44,726 nucleotides of DNA from Nocardiopsis prasina DSM 43845 (GCF_000341265.1 NZ_ANAE01000007.1:1-44726), one strand, 5' to 3'. Positions 15,903-25,141 are shown, counted from the stretch's first letter. The notes: generated by a model not told the origin, from the letters alone. Program-made: numbers and translations.

Positions 15903-15917
15903 GCGCCCAGTGTTCTT

Positions 15918-15935
15918 CCTCAACCATGGTTGAGG
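15918..15935. promoter_or_regulatory. Perfect 18-bp palindrome in the transketolase promoter
   Basis: CCTCAACCATGGTTGAGG is identical to its reverse complement over all 18 bases, with no spacer. It overlaps the translation initiation region of the split transketolase operon. The upstream sequence TTGACC, read on the minus strand directly before it, may be a -35 element. No regulator gene is next to it. Confidence 0.6.
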
Positions 15936-15984
15936 TCAATGGTCGAAGTCCGCCGAATCACGACACTCAACTCAGTGATTTACG

Positions 15985-16935
15985 TCACACGATGGTGGTT
16001 CCGGGTACGTCGCCGTCCGCCGCGATGACCTGCTCGCACAGACCCGTGGACCGCAGGGCGGCCACCACCCCGGCCTCCCGCTCCGCGACGGCGGCCCGGT
16101 CCTCTCCCCCACCCCCGACCAGGAAGGCGCACGTGGGGCCCGAACCCGACACCAGGGCACCGAGCGCTCCGGCCGAGCGGCCCGCGTCCAGGGTCCGGCG
16201 CAGCTCCGGCAGCAGCGAGAGCGCGGCGGGCTGGAGGTCGTTGCTCAGGGAAGCGCCGAGGGCCACGGCGTCACCGCTGGCCAGGGCCTTCTCCAGAGCG
16301 GCGTCCGGGCGCGGCTCGGGGGCGTCGGGGCGCAGGCGGTCGTACTCACCGAACACCTCGGCGGTGGACAGGCCGCGCGGGGAGAGCGCGAACACCCAGC
16401 GGTACCGACCGGGGCTGGCCATGGGTTCGAGGACCTCACCGCGTCCGGTCCCCACCGCCGTGTCGCCGACCAACCCGAAGGCCACGTCGCTGCCGAGCCG
16501 GGCGGCGAGGTCGAGGAGCCGCTCCCGGGACAGGTCACAGCCCCACAGGCGGTCGCAGGCGACCAGGGCCGCGGCGGCGTCCGCACTGCCCCCCGCCATG
16601 CCGCCCGCCACGGGGATGCGCTTGTCGAGGTGGATGTCGACGGGGAAGCCCGCACCCGTCTCCTCGGCCAGCAGGATCGCGGCGCGGGCCGCGAGGTTGC
16701 TCTCGTCCAGCGGCACCCGGGCCAGGTGGGACTCGGACTGTCCGGTGGCGGTCAACGCGGTGAGGGCACGCGGCCGACGCGGAGACGCCGCCTTGACGGT
16801 AACCTCATCGAACAGCGAGACGGCGTGGAACACGTTCACGAGGGCGTGGAAACCGTCCTCGCGTCTGGGCCCCACCGCCAACTGGAGGTTCACCTTCGCG
16901 GGGACCCGCACGGTTACGGTGGTATCAACGGTCAC
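15985..16935 (-). CDS. ispE: 4-diphosphocytidyl-2-C-methyl-D-erythritol kinase
   Basis: Phosphorylates CDP-methylerythritol with ATP in the MEP route to isoprenoids. A GHMP-family kinase of 316 residues from GTG at 16935. It shows PAKVNLQLAVGPRREDGFH, the phosphate-binding loop PVAGGMAGGSADAAAAL and SGSGPTCAFLV near the C-terminus. The open frame extends 39 codons upstream, but homology begins at VTVDTTVTVRVPAKVN. In actinobacteria ispE usually follows ksgA (rsmA); here the next gene upstream is the divergent kinase, so ispE is separate. Confidence 0.95.
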   Translation of the reverse strand: MTVDTTVTVRVPAKVNLQLAVGPRREDGFHALVNVFHAVSLFDEVTVKAASPRRPRALTALTATGQSESHLARVPLDESNLAARAAILLAEETGAGFPVDIHLDKRIPVAGGMAGGSADAAAALVACDRLWGCDLSRERLLDLAARLGSDVAFGLVGDTAVGTGRGEVLEPMASPGRYRWVFALSPRGLSTAEVFGEYDRLRPDAPEPRPDAALEKALASGDAVALGASLSNDLQPAALSLLPELRRTLDAGRSAGALGALVSGSGPTCAFLVGGGGEDRAAVAEREAGVVAALRSTGLCEQVIAADGDVPGTTIV

Positions 16936-17194
16936 GAGTCCCCAATCGTAAAGGAACCCCCACCTTGCGTGAACACAGACCCCTCCACGGGGTGCGCCGT
17001 GTTCACCGCCTCCCACCGGCGCGGACACCCGCGTCCAGGAGGGCGGGGCCACTCGATCCAGGGTTCGTCACCACTGTCATGTCAGTTACCGCCCAACCCC
17101 CGAACGACCCAATCCGGTCCGTGAGTGGGAATCAGGGCACAAACACCGCTACCTTGGGGCAAGGCGGGGTTTGGACACCGTCGGGGAGGGTCGC

Positions 17195-19066
17195 TTGCCG
17201 TCGGATGGGCTCCCGAAGAACCTGGAACCGCTGGCCGCCGGAGATCCGGCCACCATCGGTCCCTACGTGCTGTCCGGGAAGCTGGGTAGTGGCGGCATGG
17301 GAACCGTCTACCTGGGCAGTACGCCGGAGAAGAACAACCAGGTAGCCATCAAGGTCATCCGTCCGGAGCTCGCCTTCGACGAGCAGACCCGGGCGCGCTT
17401 CCGCGACGAGATGGAGAACGCCCGCAAGGTCGCCTCCTTCTGCACCGCGAAGGTGCTCGACCACGGGACGTTCGAGAACCGCCCCTACATGGTCACCGAG
17501 TACATCGCGGGCACGGCGCTGGCCGAGCACATCGCGGAGCACGGGCCGCTGGACTCCTCCACCCTGCACGGCTTCGCGCTGGGTGTGGCCGCGGCGCTCG
17601 CCGCCATCCACCGCACCGGGCTGGTCCACCGCGACCTCAAGCCCGCCAACGTCCTGCTGTCGCTCTCCGGTCCCCGGGTGATCGACTTCGGCATCGCGCG
17701 GGCCATGAACACCGCGACCAACCACACGCAGACCGGCATCGTCATGGGCAGCCCCGGCTGGATGGCTCCCGAACAGCTGTTGGAGGAGAAGGTCACCACC
17801 TCGGCGGACATCTTCGCCTGGGGCTGTCTGGTGGCGTTCGCGGGCAACGGCACGCACCCCTTCGGCAACGGCGACGCGATGACGCTGGGCAAGCGGGTGC
17901 TGTTCGCGGAGCCGCAGATCGGCAACCTGGACAGTCCGCTGGACCGCCTGGTGACCCGCGCCCTGGCCAAGGAGCCGGGCCGCCGCCCCACCGCCCAGGA
18001 CCTTCTGCTGGAGCTCGCGGGCGGCGAGGACACCAGCAACCCCAACGACATGGTGTCGCACGCCCTGCACCAGTCCTGGCGGCCCAACCTGCCCCCGATG
18101 CCGCCGGGGATGCCGCATCCGGCGCACCACACCATGGCGGGCATGCGCCACCCGGTGCCCGGCCACTACCAGCAGGCCCCGCCGCAGATGCCGCCGCCCG
18201 CGCACCAGACCGGCAACTTCACCCGGTCCCAGCAGCACGGGCCGCCCCCGGGACACCCCGTGGCCGGTCACCCGGCCGGGCCTCCTCCCCCGGTCCCCCA
18301 CAACCAGCAACGGCCCGCCCCGGCGGGTCCTCCCCCGGCGCAGCACCCCGCCGCCACCGGCCCCATCCCCATGGTGCCGCCGCCTGCCGAGCAGCAGCGG
18401 GGTCCCCAGCCGTACGTGCCTCCGGTTCCGCCGCCCCCGCACCAGCCCGCCGCGCCCGGCAGGAGGGGGGGCCTGTTCTGGGGACTGCTCGCCGCCGGTA
18501 TCGGCCTGGCGCTGCTGCTCGTGATCGTGGCCGTGGTGATCCTCAACAGACCCGACGGCGCGGACGAACAGGGGACCCCGCCGCCCGCCAACCAGGGGCC
18601 GGACGACTCCGCCCCGGAACCCGACGTGCCCGACGACGGCCTCGGCAACATGGACCCGGACGTGCCCGAGCCCACCAACACCGACGGCAACGCGGTGTCC
18701 GAGGACGGCACGGTCCGGTACAGCGTCGAACTCCGCTGCCTCGACTCGATCCCGGGGCGTTCCAGCATCGAGGGCGGCGTGTACTGCGTGGCCGACCTCG
18801 CCATGGAGAACCTCGGGAGCGACGAGATCGTGTTCAGCTCGGCCGAGCAGCGACTGATCACCGACGGCAACCGGTGGATCACCGCCGAGACCCCCACCTC
18901 CGAGGAGAAGAAGGGTTCCCTCTGGGAGCCCGTCTCCCCGGGTGCGGAGGCCGGCGGCGAGCTGGTGTTCAGCGTGAGGTCGGGCGAGGAACCCTCCGTC
19001 CTGCTCCTCACGCACGCCCAGGGCGCCGAGGACACCGCCATCAACGTGTTCGTCAGCCAGGACTGA
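17195..19066 (+). CDS. Transmembrane Ser/Thr protein kinase (PknB-like) with extracellular C-terminal domain
   Basis: Single-pass signalling kinase, 623 residues from TTG at 17195, chosen because GGGGAGGG lies just upstream; TTG at 17171 is in frame too. The kinase domain is at about 22-280: GSGGMG loop (31-36), Lys53, HRDLKPAN (145-152), DFG (164-166), APE (191-193). A 140-residue linker rich in Pro, His, Gln and Gly follows (about 295-425). One membrane helix spans 427-450. The outer part (about 455-623) starts acidic and Pro-rich and ends in a beta-rich domain resembling DUF4352 (YCVADLAMENLGSDEIVFSS); there are no PASTA repeats. The ligand is unknown. A 17-bp terminator follows. Confidence 0.93.
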   Translation: MPSDGLPKNLEPLAAGDPATIGPYVLSGKLGSGGMGTVYLGSTPEKNNQVAIKVIRPELAFDEQTRARFRDEMENARKVASFCTAKVLDHGTFENRPYMVTEYIAGTALAEHIAEHGPLDSSTLHGFALGVAAALAAIHRTGLVHRDLKPANVLLSLSGPRVIDFGIARAMNTATNHTQTGIVMGSPGWMAPEQLLEEKVTTSADIFAWGCLVAFAGNGTHPFGNGDAMTLGKRVLFAEPQIGNLDSPLDRLVTRALAKEPGRRPTAQDLLLELAGGEDTSNPNDMVSHALHQSWRPNLPPMPPGMPHPAHHTMAGMRHPVPGHYQQAPPQMPPPAHQTGNFTRSQQHGPPPGHPVAGHPAGPPPPVPHNQQRPAPAGPPPAQHPAATGPIPMVPPPAEQQRGPQPYVPPVPPPPHQPAAPGRRGGLFWGLLAAGIGLALLLVIVAVVILNRPDGADEQGTPPPANQGPDDSAPEPDVPDDGLGNMDPDVPEPTNTDGNAVSEDGTVRYSVELRCLDSIPGRSSIEGGVYCVADLAMENLGSDEIVFSSAEQRLITDGNRWITAETPTSEEKKGSLWEPVSPGAEAGGELVFSVRSGEEPSVLLLTHAQGAEDTAINVFVSQD

Positions 19067-19090
19067 CCCCGCCGCGTCCCCGCGGACGAC

Positions 19091-19127
19091 GATCGGGCCC
19101 GGCACACCGTGTGTGCCGGGCCCGATC
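19091..19127. terminator. 17-bp perfect terminator between the kinase gene and guaA
   Basis: GATCGGGCCCGGCACAC (19091-19107), loop CGT, GTGTGCCGGGCCCGATC (19111-19127). It sits between two convergent stop codons and should stop both transcripts. Confidence 0.88.
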
Positions 19128-19150
19128 ACGTCAGGTGGAGCGCCGCGCGG

Positions 19151-20731
19151 CTACTCCCACTCGATGGTGCCCGGGGGCTTGCTGGTCACGTCCAGCGTCA
19201 CCCGGTTGATCTCGCGCACCTCGTTGGTGATGCGGTTGGAGATGCGGGCGAGCACGTCGTAGGGCACGCGCGACCAGTCGGCCGTCATCGCGTCCTCGCT
19301 GCTGACCGGGCGGAGCACGACGGGGTGGCCGTAGGTGCGGCCGTCGCCCTGGACACCCACCGAGCGGACGTCGGCGAGCAGTACGACGGGGCACTGCCAG
19401 ATGTCGCGGTCCAGTCCGGCGCGGGAGAGCTCCTCGCGGGCGATCGCGTCGGCCTCGCGCAGGATCTCCAGGCGCTCCCGGTTCACCTCGCCGATGATCC
19501 GGATGGCGAGGCCCGGGCCCGGGAAGGGCTGGCGCCACACCATCTCGGGCGGCAGGCCCAGCTCCTCGCCGACCTTGCGCACCTCGTCCTTGAACAGCTC
19601 GCGCAGCGGCTCCACCAGGGTGAACTGGAGGTCGTCGGGCAGTCCGCCCACGTTGTGGTGCGACTTGATGTTCGCGGTGCCGGTGCCGCCGCCGGATTCC
19701 ACGACGTCCGGGTACAGGGTGCCCTGCACGAGGAACTCGACCTCGGCGTCGTCCTCGCCGCTCTCGGCGACGACCTCGCGGGCCGCCTGCTCGAAGACGC
19801 GGATGAACTCGCGGCCGATGATCTTGCGCTTCTCCTCGGGGTCGGTGACCCCGGCCAGCTCCGACAGGAACTGCTCCTCGGCGTCGACCACCTTGAGCTT
19901 GGCGCCGGTGATCGCGACGAAGTCCTTCTCGACCTGGTCGGCCTCGCCCTTGCGGAGCAGTCCGTGGTCCACGAACACGCAGGTGAGCTGGTCTCCCACG
20001 GCGCGCTGCACCAGGGCACCGGCCACGGCGGAGTCGACGCCGCCGCTGAGCGCGCAGATCACGCGCTTGTCGCCGATCTGCTCACGGATGCGCTCCAGCT
20101 GCTCCTCGACGATGTTGACCATCGTCCAGGTGGGGCGGCAGCCCGCGCCCTCGTAGAGGAAGCGGCGCAGCAGGTCCTGGCCGTGCTCGGTGTGCATGAC
20201 CTCGGGGTGGAACTGGACGCCGAACAGTCGGCGCTCGGTGTCCTCGAAGGCGGCCACGGGGGCGCCCGCGGTGCTGGCGGTGCTCTTGAACCCGGACGGG
20301 GCCTGGACCACGGAGTCGCCGTGCGACATCCACACGCTCAGGTCCTCGGGCAGGCCCTCGAACAGCACGGAGTCGGAGTTGGCGGTCAGTGCGGTGCGGC
20401 CGAACTCGCTCAGGTCGGTCCGGTCCACGACCCCGCCCAGAGCGCGCGTCATGGCCTGGAAGCCGTAGCAGATACCGAAGGTCGCGACCCCGGTCTCGAA
20501 CAGCTCGGCGCCCACGCTCGGGGCGCCCTCGGCGTACACCGAGGAGGGGCCGCCGGAGAGGATGATGGCCTTGGGTTTCTTGGCGAGCATCTCCTCGACG
20601 GGCATGGTCGAGGGCACGATCTCGCTGTGCACGTGGCATTCCCGGACCCGTCGGGCGATCAGCTGCGCGTACTGCGCACCGAAGTCGACGACGAGGACGG
20701 TGTCGAACGTGCTGTCAGCACCAACGGACAC
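19151..20731 (-). CDS. guaA: GMP synthase (glutamine-hydrolysing)
   Basis: Converts XMP to GMP with ATP and ammonia from glutamine, the last step of GMP synthesis. 526 residues. Class I amidotransferase domain in about 1-200: catalytic Cys88 in GICYGFQAM, His175/Glu177 in QFHPEV. The ATP pyrophosphatase domain follows with the P-loop SGGVDS (229-234), then the dimerisation domain ([21 protein letters not shown]) ending in the typical [10 protein letters not shown]. Start GTG at 20731 with GGAAGG upstream. galE follows in the opposite sense of reading order (it lies upstream on the same strand, 129 nt away). Confidence 0.97.
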   Translation of the reverse strand: MSVGADSTFDTVLVVDFGAQYAQLIARRVRECHVHSEIVPSTMPVEEMLAKKPKAIILSGGPSSVYAEGAPSVGAELFETGVATFGICYGFQAMTRALGGVVDRTDLSEFGRTALTANSDSVLFEGLPEDLSVWMSHGDSVVQAPSGFKSTASTAGAPVAAFEDTERRLFGVQFHPEVMHTEHGQDLLRRFLYEGAGCRPTWTMVNIVEEQLERIREQIGDKRVICALSGGVDSAVAGALVQRAVGDQLTCVFVDHGLLRKGEADQVEKDFVAITGAKLKVVDAEEQFLSELAGVTDPEEKRKIIGREFIRVFEQAAREVVAESGEDDAEVEFLVQGTLYPDVVESGGGTGTANIKSHHNVGGLPDDLQFTLVEPLRELFKDEVRKVGEELGLPPEMVWRQPFPGPGLAIRIIGEVNRERLEILREADAIAREELSRAGLDRDIWQCPVVLLADVRSVGVQGDGRTYGHPVVLRPVSSEDAMTADWSRVPYDVLARISNRITNEVREINRVTLDVTSKPPGTIEWE

Positions 20732-20810
20732 GACGGAGGACCTTCCGCAGAAAAATGTGGATGTCCGTCCAGTCTAGGGCGTTGGCCGTGGTCGGGACGC
20801 ATCGGTGGGT

Positions 20811-20824
20811 GTGCCGCCCGGCAC
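20811..20824. terminator. Weak hairpin between galE and guaA
   Basis: GTGCCG-CC-CGGCAC, a 6-bp stem with a 2-nt loop, 36 nt behind the galE stop. It may reduce read-through from galE into guaA. Confidence 0.35.
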
Positions 20825-20859
20825 GCGGACCGGGTGTCCGGACCAGGTGTCCGGAGCGT

Positions 20860-21873
20860 TCAACCCGCGAACCCTCCGGGGTTCCCGGACTGCCAGCGCC
20901 AGGCGTCGCGGCAGGCGTCGTCCACCGTCAGCTCCGCCTTCCAGCCCAGCTCGCGGGAGGCGGCCGAGGGGTCGGCGTAGCAGACGGCGATGTCGCCGGG
21001 GCGACGGGCGGTGACCGTGTAGGGCAGGGCCGATCCGGTGGCGCGCTCGAAGGCGCGCAGGCCCTCCATGACCGAGGTGCCCTGTCCGGTGCCGAGGTTG
21101 TAGACGCGGTGGCCGGGGGCGTCGGCGAGGTGGTCCACCGCGGCCAGGTGCCCGTTGGCCAGGTCCACCACGTGCAGGTAGTCGCGTACCCCGGTGCCGT
21201 CCGGGGTGTCGTAGTCGTCGCCGTACACGCTCAGCCGCTCGCGGCGTCCTGCGGCGACCTGGGCGATGTAGGGGAAGAGGTTGTTGGGGACGCCCTGGGG
21301 GTCCTCGCCGATCAGGCCGCTGGGGTGGGCGCCGATCGGGTTGAAGTAGCGCAGGGAGATGATCCGCCAGCTCGGGTCTGCGGTCGCGAGGTCGTCCAGG
21401 ATGCGTTCGGCGAACAGCTTGGTGTTGCCGTACGGGTTGGTGGTCGACAGCTCGGCGTCCTCGACGATGGGGACGCGCCTCGGGTCGCCGTAGACGGTGG
21501 CGGAGGAGCTGAGGACGAGGTCGCGCACCCCGGCCCCGTCCATGGTCTCGCAGAGGGTCAGCAGCGCGTCGAGGTTGTTTCGGTAGTAGCGCAGGGGCTG
21601 CTCGACGGACTCGCCCACGGCCTTGAACCCGGCCAGGTGGATGACGGCGTCGATGTCGTGCCGCTCGAAGACGCCGCGCATCGCCTCGGCGTCGGTGCAG
21701 TCGACCCGGTGGAAGGCGACCTCGCGACCGGTGATCCGCTCGACCCGCCGGAGGGCCTCCTCATGGCTGTTGACGAGGGAGTCGACGACGACGACACCGT
21801 GCCCCGCCTGGAGGAGTTCGACCGCGGTGTGGGTGCCGATGTACCCGGCGCCACCGGTGAGCAGTACGTTCAT
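20860..21873 (-). CDS. galE: UDP-glucose 4-epimerase
   Basis: Interconverts UDP-glucose and UDP-galactose with bound NAD, feeding galactose catabolism or polysaccharide synthesis. 337 residues of the short-chain dehydrogenase fold. It shows NAD motif GGAGYIG (about 7-13), the catalytic SSSATVYG, then NPYGNTKLFAE with the Tyr-x3-Lys pair, and SLRYFNPIGAHPSG for substrate binding. Two adjacent ATG codons (21876 and 21873) are possible starts behind AGGGAAG; the second begins exactly at MNVLLTGG. It could supply UDP-galactose to the glycosylphosphotransferase at 523-2046, but nothing in the layout links them. Confidence 0.94.
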   Translation of the reverse strand: MNVLLTGGAGYIGTHTAVELLQAGHGVVVVDSLVNSHEEALRRVERITGREVAFHRVDCTDAEAMRGVFERHDIDAVIHLAGFKAVGESVEQPLRYYRNNLDALLTLCETMDGAGVRDLVLSSSATVYGDPRRVPIVEDAELSTTNPYGNTKLFAERILDDLATADPSWRIISLRYFNPIGAHPSGLIGEDPQGVPNNLFPYIAQVAAGRRERLSVYGDDYDTPDGTGVRDYLHVVDLANGHLAAVDHLADAPGHRVYNLGTGQGTSVMEGLRAFERATGSALPYTVTARRPGDIAVCYADPSAASRELGWKAELTVDDACRDAWRWQSGNPGGFAG

Positions 21874-21993
21874 CATCGCTTCCCTGGGATGGGCGGTGCT
21901 GGCCATCCCAGGATATGGGCCGCCCGGGCCCCGATCGGGTTATCCGCGCCACGATCCGTCACCCGGGTTCGTACCCCGGTATGAGGACGCGGG

Positions 21994-22458
21994 GTGGGCG
22001 CCAAGATCGTGTCCCTCGCCCTGGTGACGGGGGTGATGCAGGTGGTGATGCTGCTCCTGGTGGCCGTGACCGGGTCACTCGTGCTGGGCCTGGAAGGCGC
22101 CCTGCCCCGGGAGTACGCCCTCGTGGCGCTGCTGGGAGTGGTGCCCGCCCTGCCGGTCGTGGCCGCGCAGTCCCTGCTGTCGATGCTGTTCGGCTCGTTC
22201 ACCCCGCCCGTCGCCCTGGGCCTGCTGGGATGCGCGATCGGAACGGGGGTCCTGCTCGGCGGCCAGGGCGGCGTCCTGTCCCACACGGTCCCGCACTCCG
22301 TGCTCACCTCGGCGCTGTTCGTGGGAAACAGCGCCGTCTCCGGCACGACGGGCCCCGACCCTGCCGCGGTGGTCGCCATCGTCTCCTCCGCGCTGGCCCT
22401 GACCGCGGCGCTGTGGGCGTTGTCCGCGTTCGTGCTGCCCCGCAGGGACGTGCCCTGA
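21994..22458 (+). CDS. Fragment of an ABC-2 type permease (C-terminal half) or small membrane protein
   Basis: A 154-residue, strongly hydrophobic protein with about four membrane helices (about 5-30, 42-65, 75-98, 118-148). The opening GAKIVSLALVTGVMQVVMLL reads like the middle of an ABC-2 permease (the R/G-AK...loop followed by helix 3 of the lantibiotic-exporter type), and the rest like its C-terminal half. An in-frame TGA at 21982 stops any longer N-terminus. GTG at 21994 has GAGGA six nt upstream, so it could still be translated. There is no ATPase partner. I read it as the remnant of a larger permease gene, but an independent small protein is possible. Confidence 0.5.
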   Translation: MGAKIVSLALVTGVMQVVMLLLVAVTGSLVLGLEGALPREYALVALLGVVPALPVVAAQSLLSMLFGSFTPPVALGLLGCAIGTGVLLGGQGGVLSHTVPHSVLTSALFVGNSAVSGTTGPDPAAVVAIVSSALALTAALWALSAFVLPRRDVP

Positions 22459-22475
22459 GGAGGGTTCCGCTGACG

Positions 22476-22513
22476 GGGAGGGGCGGGCGCCGCGTGCGGC
22501 GCCCGCCCCTCCC
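22476..22513. terminator. 17-bp perfect terminator shared by convergent genes
   Basis: GGGAGGGGCGGGCGCCG (22476-22492), loop CGTG, CGGCGCCCGCCCCTCCC (22497-22513). It lies between the stop of the permease fragment and that of the nuclease, serving both directions. Confidence 0.88.
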
Positions 22514-22549
22514 GTCTCGTCACGTCACGTCACCCACATCGGGGGATCG

Positions 22550-25009
22550 CTAGTTCCGGCCCGGCGAGGTGCTGCGCCGGGTGTCGATTCGCAGGACCTG
22601 CGGGTCGTGGTCGCTGACCTGGTCGTGGAACTCGGAGTTGATCCGGGCGACCTCGTAGTCCACCCGTCCGGCCAGGGCGCCGTTGACCAGGATGTGGTCG
22701 AGCGCCTGCGAGTTGCCGTCGAAGACGTAGTTGTAGCCCTCACCCTCGTCCAGCAGGTCCACCATGGGGTTGGTGAGCGCGCCGTCGCCGGTGAGGATGT
22801 CCAGGGTCGTCGAGAACTGGAAGTCGTTCAGGTCGCCCATCACCACCAGGTTGGCGTCCGGGTCGGCGGCGAGGAGGTCGTCGGCGAACTCGCGGACCAG
22901 GGTGGCCTGCTTGTGGCGCTGGGTCTCGGTCACCCGGCTCGGCGGCTGGTTGACGCCGTGCAGGGCCTGGTCGCCGCCCTTGGCGTTGAAGTGGTTGGTG
23001 ACCACGTAGACGTCCCGGTTGAGCGCGCGGAAGTGGCCGACCAGCGGCTTGCGGCTGGAGTTCCAGGCCTCGTCCCGGGGCGCGATCCGGCCCGGGGAGA
23101 CGGACAGCTCGACGCCGCGTTCCCCCTCCACGACCTCGACGGGGGTGGTGGCGTCGCCGCCCTCGGCGTCAACGAACTGGACCCGCTCGGGGTTGAAGAG
23201 GAAGGCGTTGCGGATGTTCCCGCCGGGGACCCCGCCGTCCTTCTTGTCCTCAGGGCTGATCTCACGCCACTCGTAGGCGGGTCCGCCCGCCGCCGCGATG
23301 GCGTCCACGAGGCGGTCCAGCGTGACGTCGGCGGCCACGACGCCGTCGTCGGTCTCGCTGCTGTTGTCCTGGATCTCCTCCAGTCCGACGATGTCCGGTG
23401 CGCCCAGGTAGGCCGCGAAGCCCTCGGCGAGGGCGTCGAAGTCGGCCTGGTCGTCCGCGCCGCCGAGGTTCTCGACGTTGTAGGTGGCCACGCTGATCTC
23501 GTGCCGCGCGGTGTCGCCGACCGGGACGCGCTCTAGGTCACCGGGGACGTGCTCGCCCAGGGTGGTGGCGCGGACCAGGTAGCCGCCGAACCGGCTGTAG
23601 TAGACGGGGCCCTCGGTGACGCCTGCCAGGGTGTCGCCGACGTTCGCCTCCGGGAAGGGGCGCACCTCGCGGTCGAGCAGAGACTCGATCTTCACACGAC
23701 CGGTGTTGGGGTCGTCGTAGGAGCCGTAGTGCACGCCGCCGTTGCGGGTGCGGTTCTCGTCCGGCCGGGTGGTCACCCACAGGGCGTCGTAGCCGTCCGT
23801 GGCCGCGATGACGGGGGCGTCCTCCACGCGGACGGTCATGTGTTCGTGGGCGGCCCAGAAGTCCAGGGCGTACTTGTCGGGCTGGAGTTCGAGCTCGGTG
23901 ACGTCGCCGCCGTGGTCCGGGGCGTGGTCCTCGGGGATGGCGTCGGCGTCGAGCAGGACCGCCTCGGGGAGGTCGTTGCCCCGGGAGAGGGTGGTCCAGC
24001 GGGCCTTCTCCAGCTGGGTGATGGTCTGCGCGCCCGCCTGGGGGCGGTACTCACTGACCTGCCCGGCCGCCAGGACCTCGTCGCCGACCGCCACGTCGGG
24101 TGTGGTGGAGCCGGTGAAGACGAACAGCGCCTCGCTGGTGCGCGGGTCGTCGTCGCCCTCGGTGTCCTGGAACCAGAACCCGCGGCCGCTTCCGAAGGCG
24201 TTGACCGCGGTGACCACGCCGGGCAGTCCGGTCACCTGGTCGCCCGCGTACGGGGAGGTCCGGGTGGTGCCCTGGATGTCGTGGATGCGCAGCTCACCGG
24301 GTTCGACGGGCTCCTCGGGTTCACCGCCGCCGGGGCCCTCGACGGTCTCACCCGCGCCGTTGGTGGGGGTCGGCTCGCCCACGGTGAAGTCGGCGGAGTT
24401 GTTCCCGGAGTGGGTGAAGGCTCCGTCCCGGGACACCGAGGTGGTGTTGCCGGTGCCGCGCGCGGGCGACCCCGCGTGGATCACGGCGTCGCCGTAGCCG
24501 ACGACGTCGATGATCGCCCCGTCATCGGCGCAGGCCGCTGCGGTGCGGCACTCGACGGGGGCGGTGCCCTCCACCAGGAGCACGGCACCGGCGGAGGCCG
24601 ACATGTTGGTGTTGCCGGTGTCGTCGGGGGCGGGGAGGTCGGTGGTGCCGCCGGTTCCGGCCGCCTGGCGGACCAGGTGGTGCTCGCCGGAGGCGATGCT
24701 GCCGCTGAGCGGCGTCACCTGGACCTGGGTGTTCGGGCCGGGGCGCGCGGGCAGGTACTGCACGCTCCACCCGGTCAGGTCGACGTCGGCGGCGGTGGGG
24801 TTGCCCAGCTCGACGAAGTCGTGGCGCAGCTGCGCCCCGCTGTTGCCGCCACCGCCGTAGACCTCGCTGATCACGGGGGTGTCGGCCGAGGCGAGGGCGG
24901 GCAGCGGGGCGACGAGGCTCGCGCCCAGTGCCGCCGCGGCGAGTGCGGCGGCGGAGGCGAGGGTTCTCCGGCGGGCCGGGAACGTGGTTCTGGAGGGGGT
25001 TGGGGACAC
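22550..25009 (-). CDS. Secreted ExeM/NucH-type endonuclease with lamin-tail domain
   Basis: Extracellular nuclease of the endonuclease/exonuclease/phosphatase (EEP) superfamily, 819 residues. Signal peptide with ARRR and a long Ala/Leu core (about 1-42, cleavage after ASA). A lamin-tail domain follows (about 43-165: ISEVYGGGGNSGAQLRHDFVELGNP). The middle (about 255-495) is OB-fold-like as in ExeM (LRIHDIQGTTRTSPYAGDQVT). The EEP domain spans about 504-815 with YNVEN (510-514), metal-binding LEEI (543-546), TNHFNAKGG, GDLND (722-726) and SDHDP (799-803). Start GTG at 25009 behind GGAGCAGG. Probable role: breakdown of environmental DNA or of the cell's own extracellular DNA. Confidence 0.92.
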   Translation of the reverse strand: MSPTPSRTTFPARRRTLASAAALAAAALGASLVAPLPALASADTPVISEVYGGGGNSGAQLRHDFVELGNPTAADVDLTGWSVQYLPARPGPNTQVQVTPLSGSIASGEHHLVRQAAGTGGTTDLPAPDDTGNTNMSASAGAVLLVEGTAPVECRTAAACADDGAIIDVVGYGDAVIHAGSPARGTGNTTSVSRDGAFTHSGNNSADFTVGEPTPTNGAGETVEGPGGGEPEEPVEPGELRIHDIQGTTRTSPYAGDQVTGLPGVVTAVNAFGSGRGFWFQDTEGDDDPRTSEALFVFTGSTTPDVAVGDEVLAAGQVSEYRPQAGAQTITQLEKARWTTLSRGNDLPEAVLLDADAIPEDHAPDHGGDVTELELQPDKYALDFWAAHEHMTVRVEDAPVIAATDGYDALWVTTRPDENRTRNGGVHYGSYDDPNTGRVKIESLLDREVRPFPEANVGDTLAGVTEGPVYYSRFGGYLVRATTLGEHVPGDLERVPVGDTARHEISVATYNVENLGGADDQADFDALAEGFAAYLGAPDIVGLEEIQDNSSETDDGVVAADVTLDRLVDAIAAAGGPAYEWREISPEDKKDGGVPGGNIRNAFLFNPERVQFVDAEGGDATTPVEVVEGERGVELSVSPGRIAPRDEAWNSSRKPLVGHFRALNRDVYVVTNHFNAKGGDQALHGVNQPPSRVTETQRHKQATLVREFADDLLAADPDANLVVMGDLNDFQFSTTLDILTGDGALTNPMVDLLDEGEGYNYVFDGNSQALDHILVNGALAGRVDYEVARINSEFHDQVSDHDPQVLRIDTRRSTSPGRN

Positions 25010-25123
25010 GCCTGCTCCGGTCTCTGGGGGGAATCGGGGGATCCGTGGGGCCACATCATCGCGGTCACGGATGTCCGCTTGAAGGAGTGCACATGAAATG
25101 AAGGCGTCCCGGTGTCCGATTGT

Positions 25124-25133
25124 TGTGATCACA
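25124..25133. promoter_or_regulatory. TGTGATCACA palindrome upstream of the nuclease gene
   Basis: A perfect 10-bp palindrome 115 nt before the nuclease start and 74 nt beyond the pnkp stop. It resembles a CRP half-site pair, but without the standard 6-nt spacer, so the resemblance may be chance. Confidence 0.25.
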
Positions 25134-25141
25134 CGACAAGC

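Noticed and set aside
20840..20870. GGTGTCCGGA direct repeat near the galE stop
   Set aside because: Only two 10-bp copies, partly inside the galE 3' end; too little to call a site.
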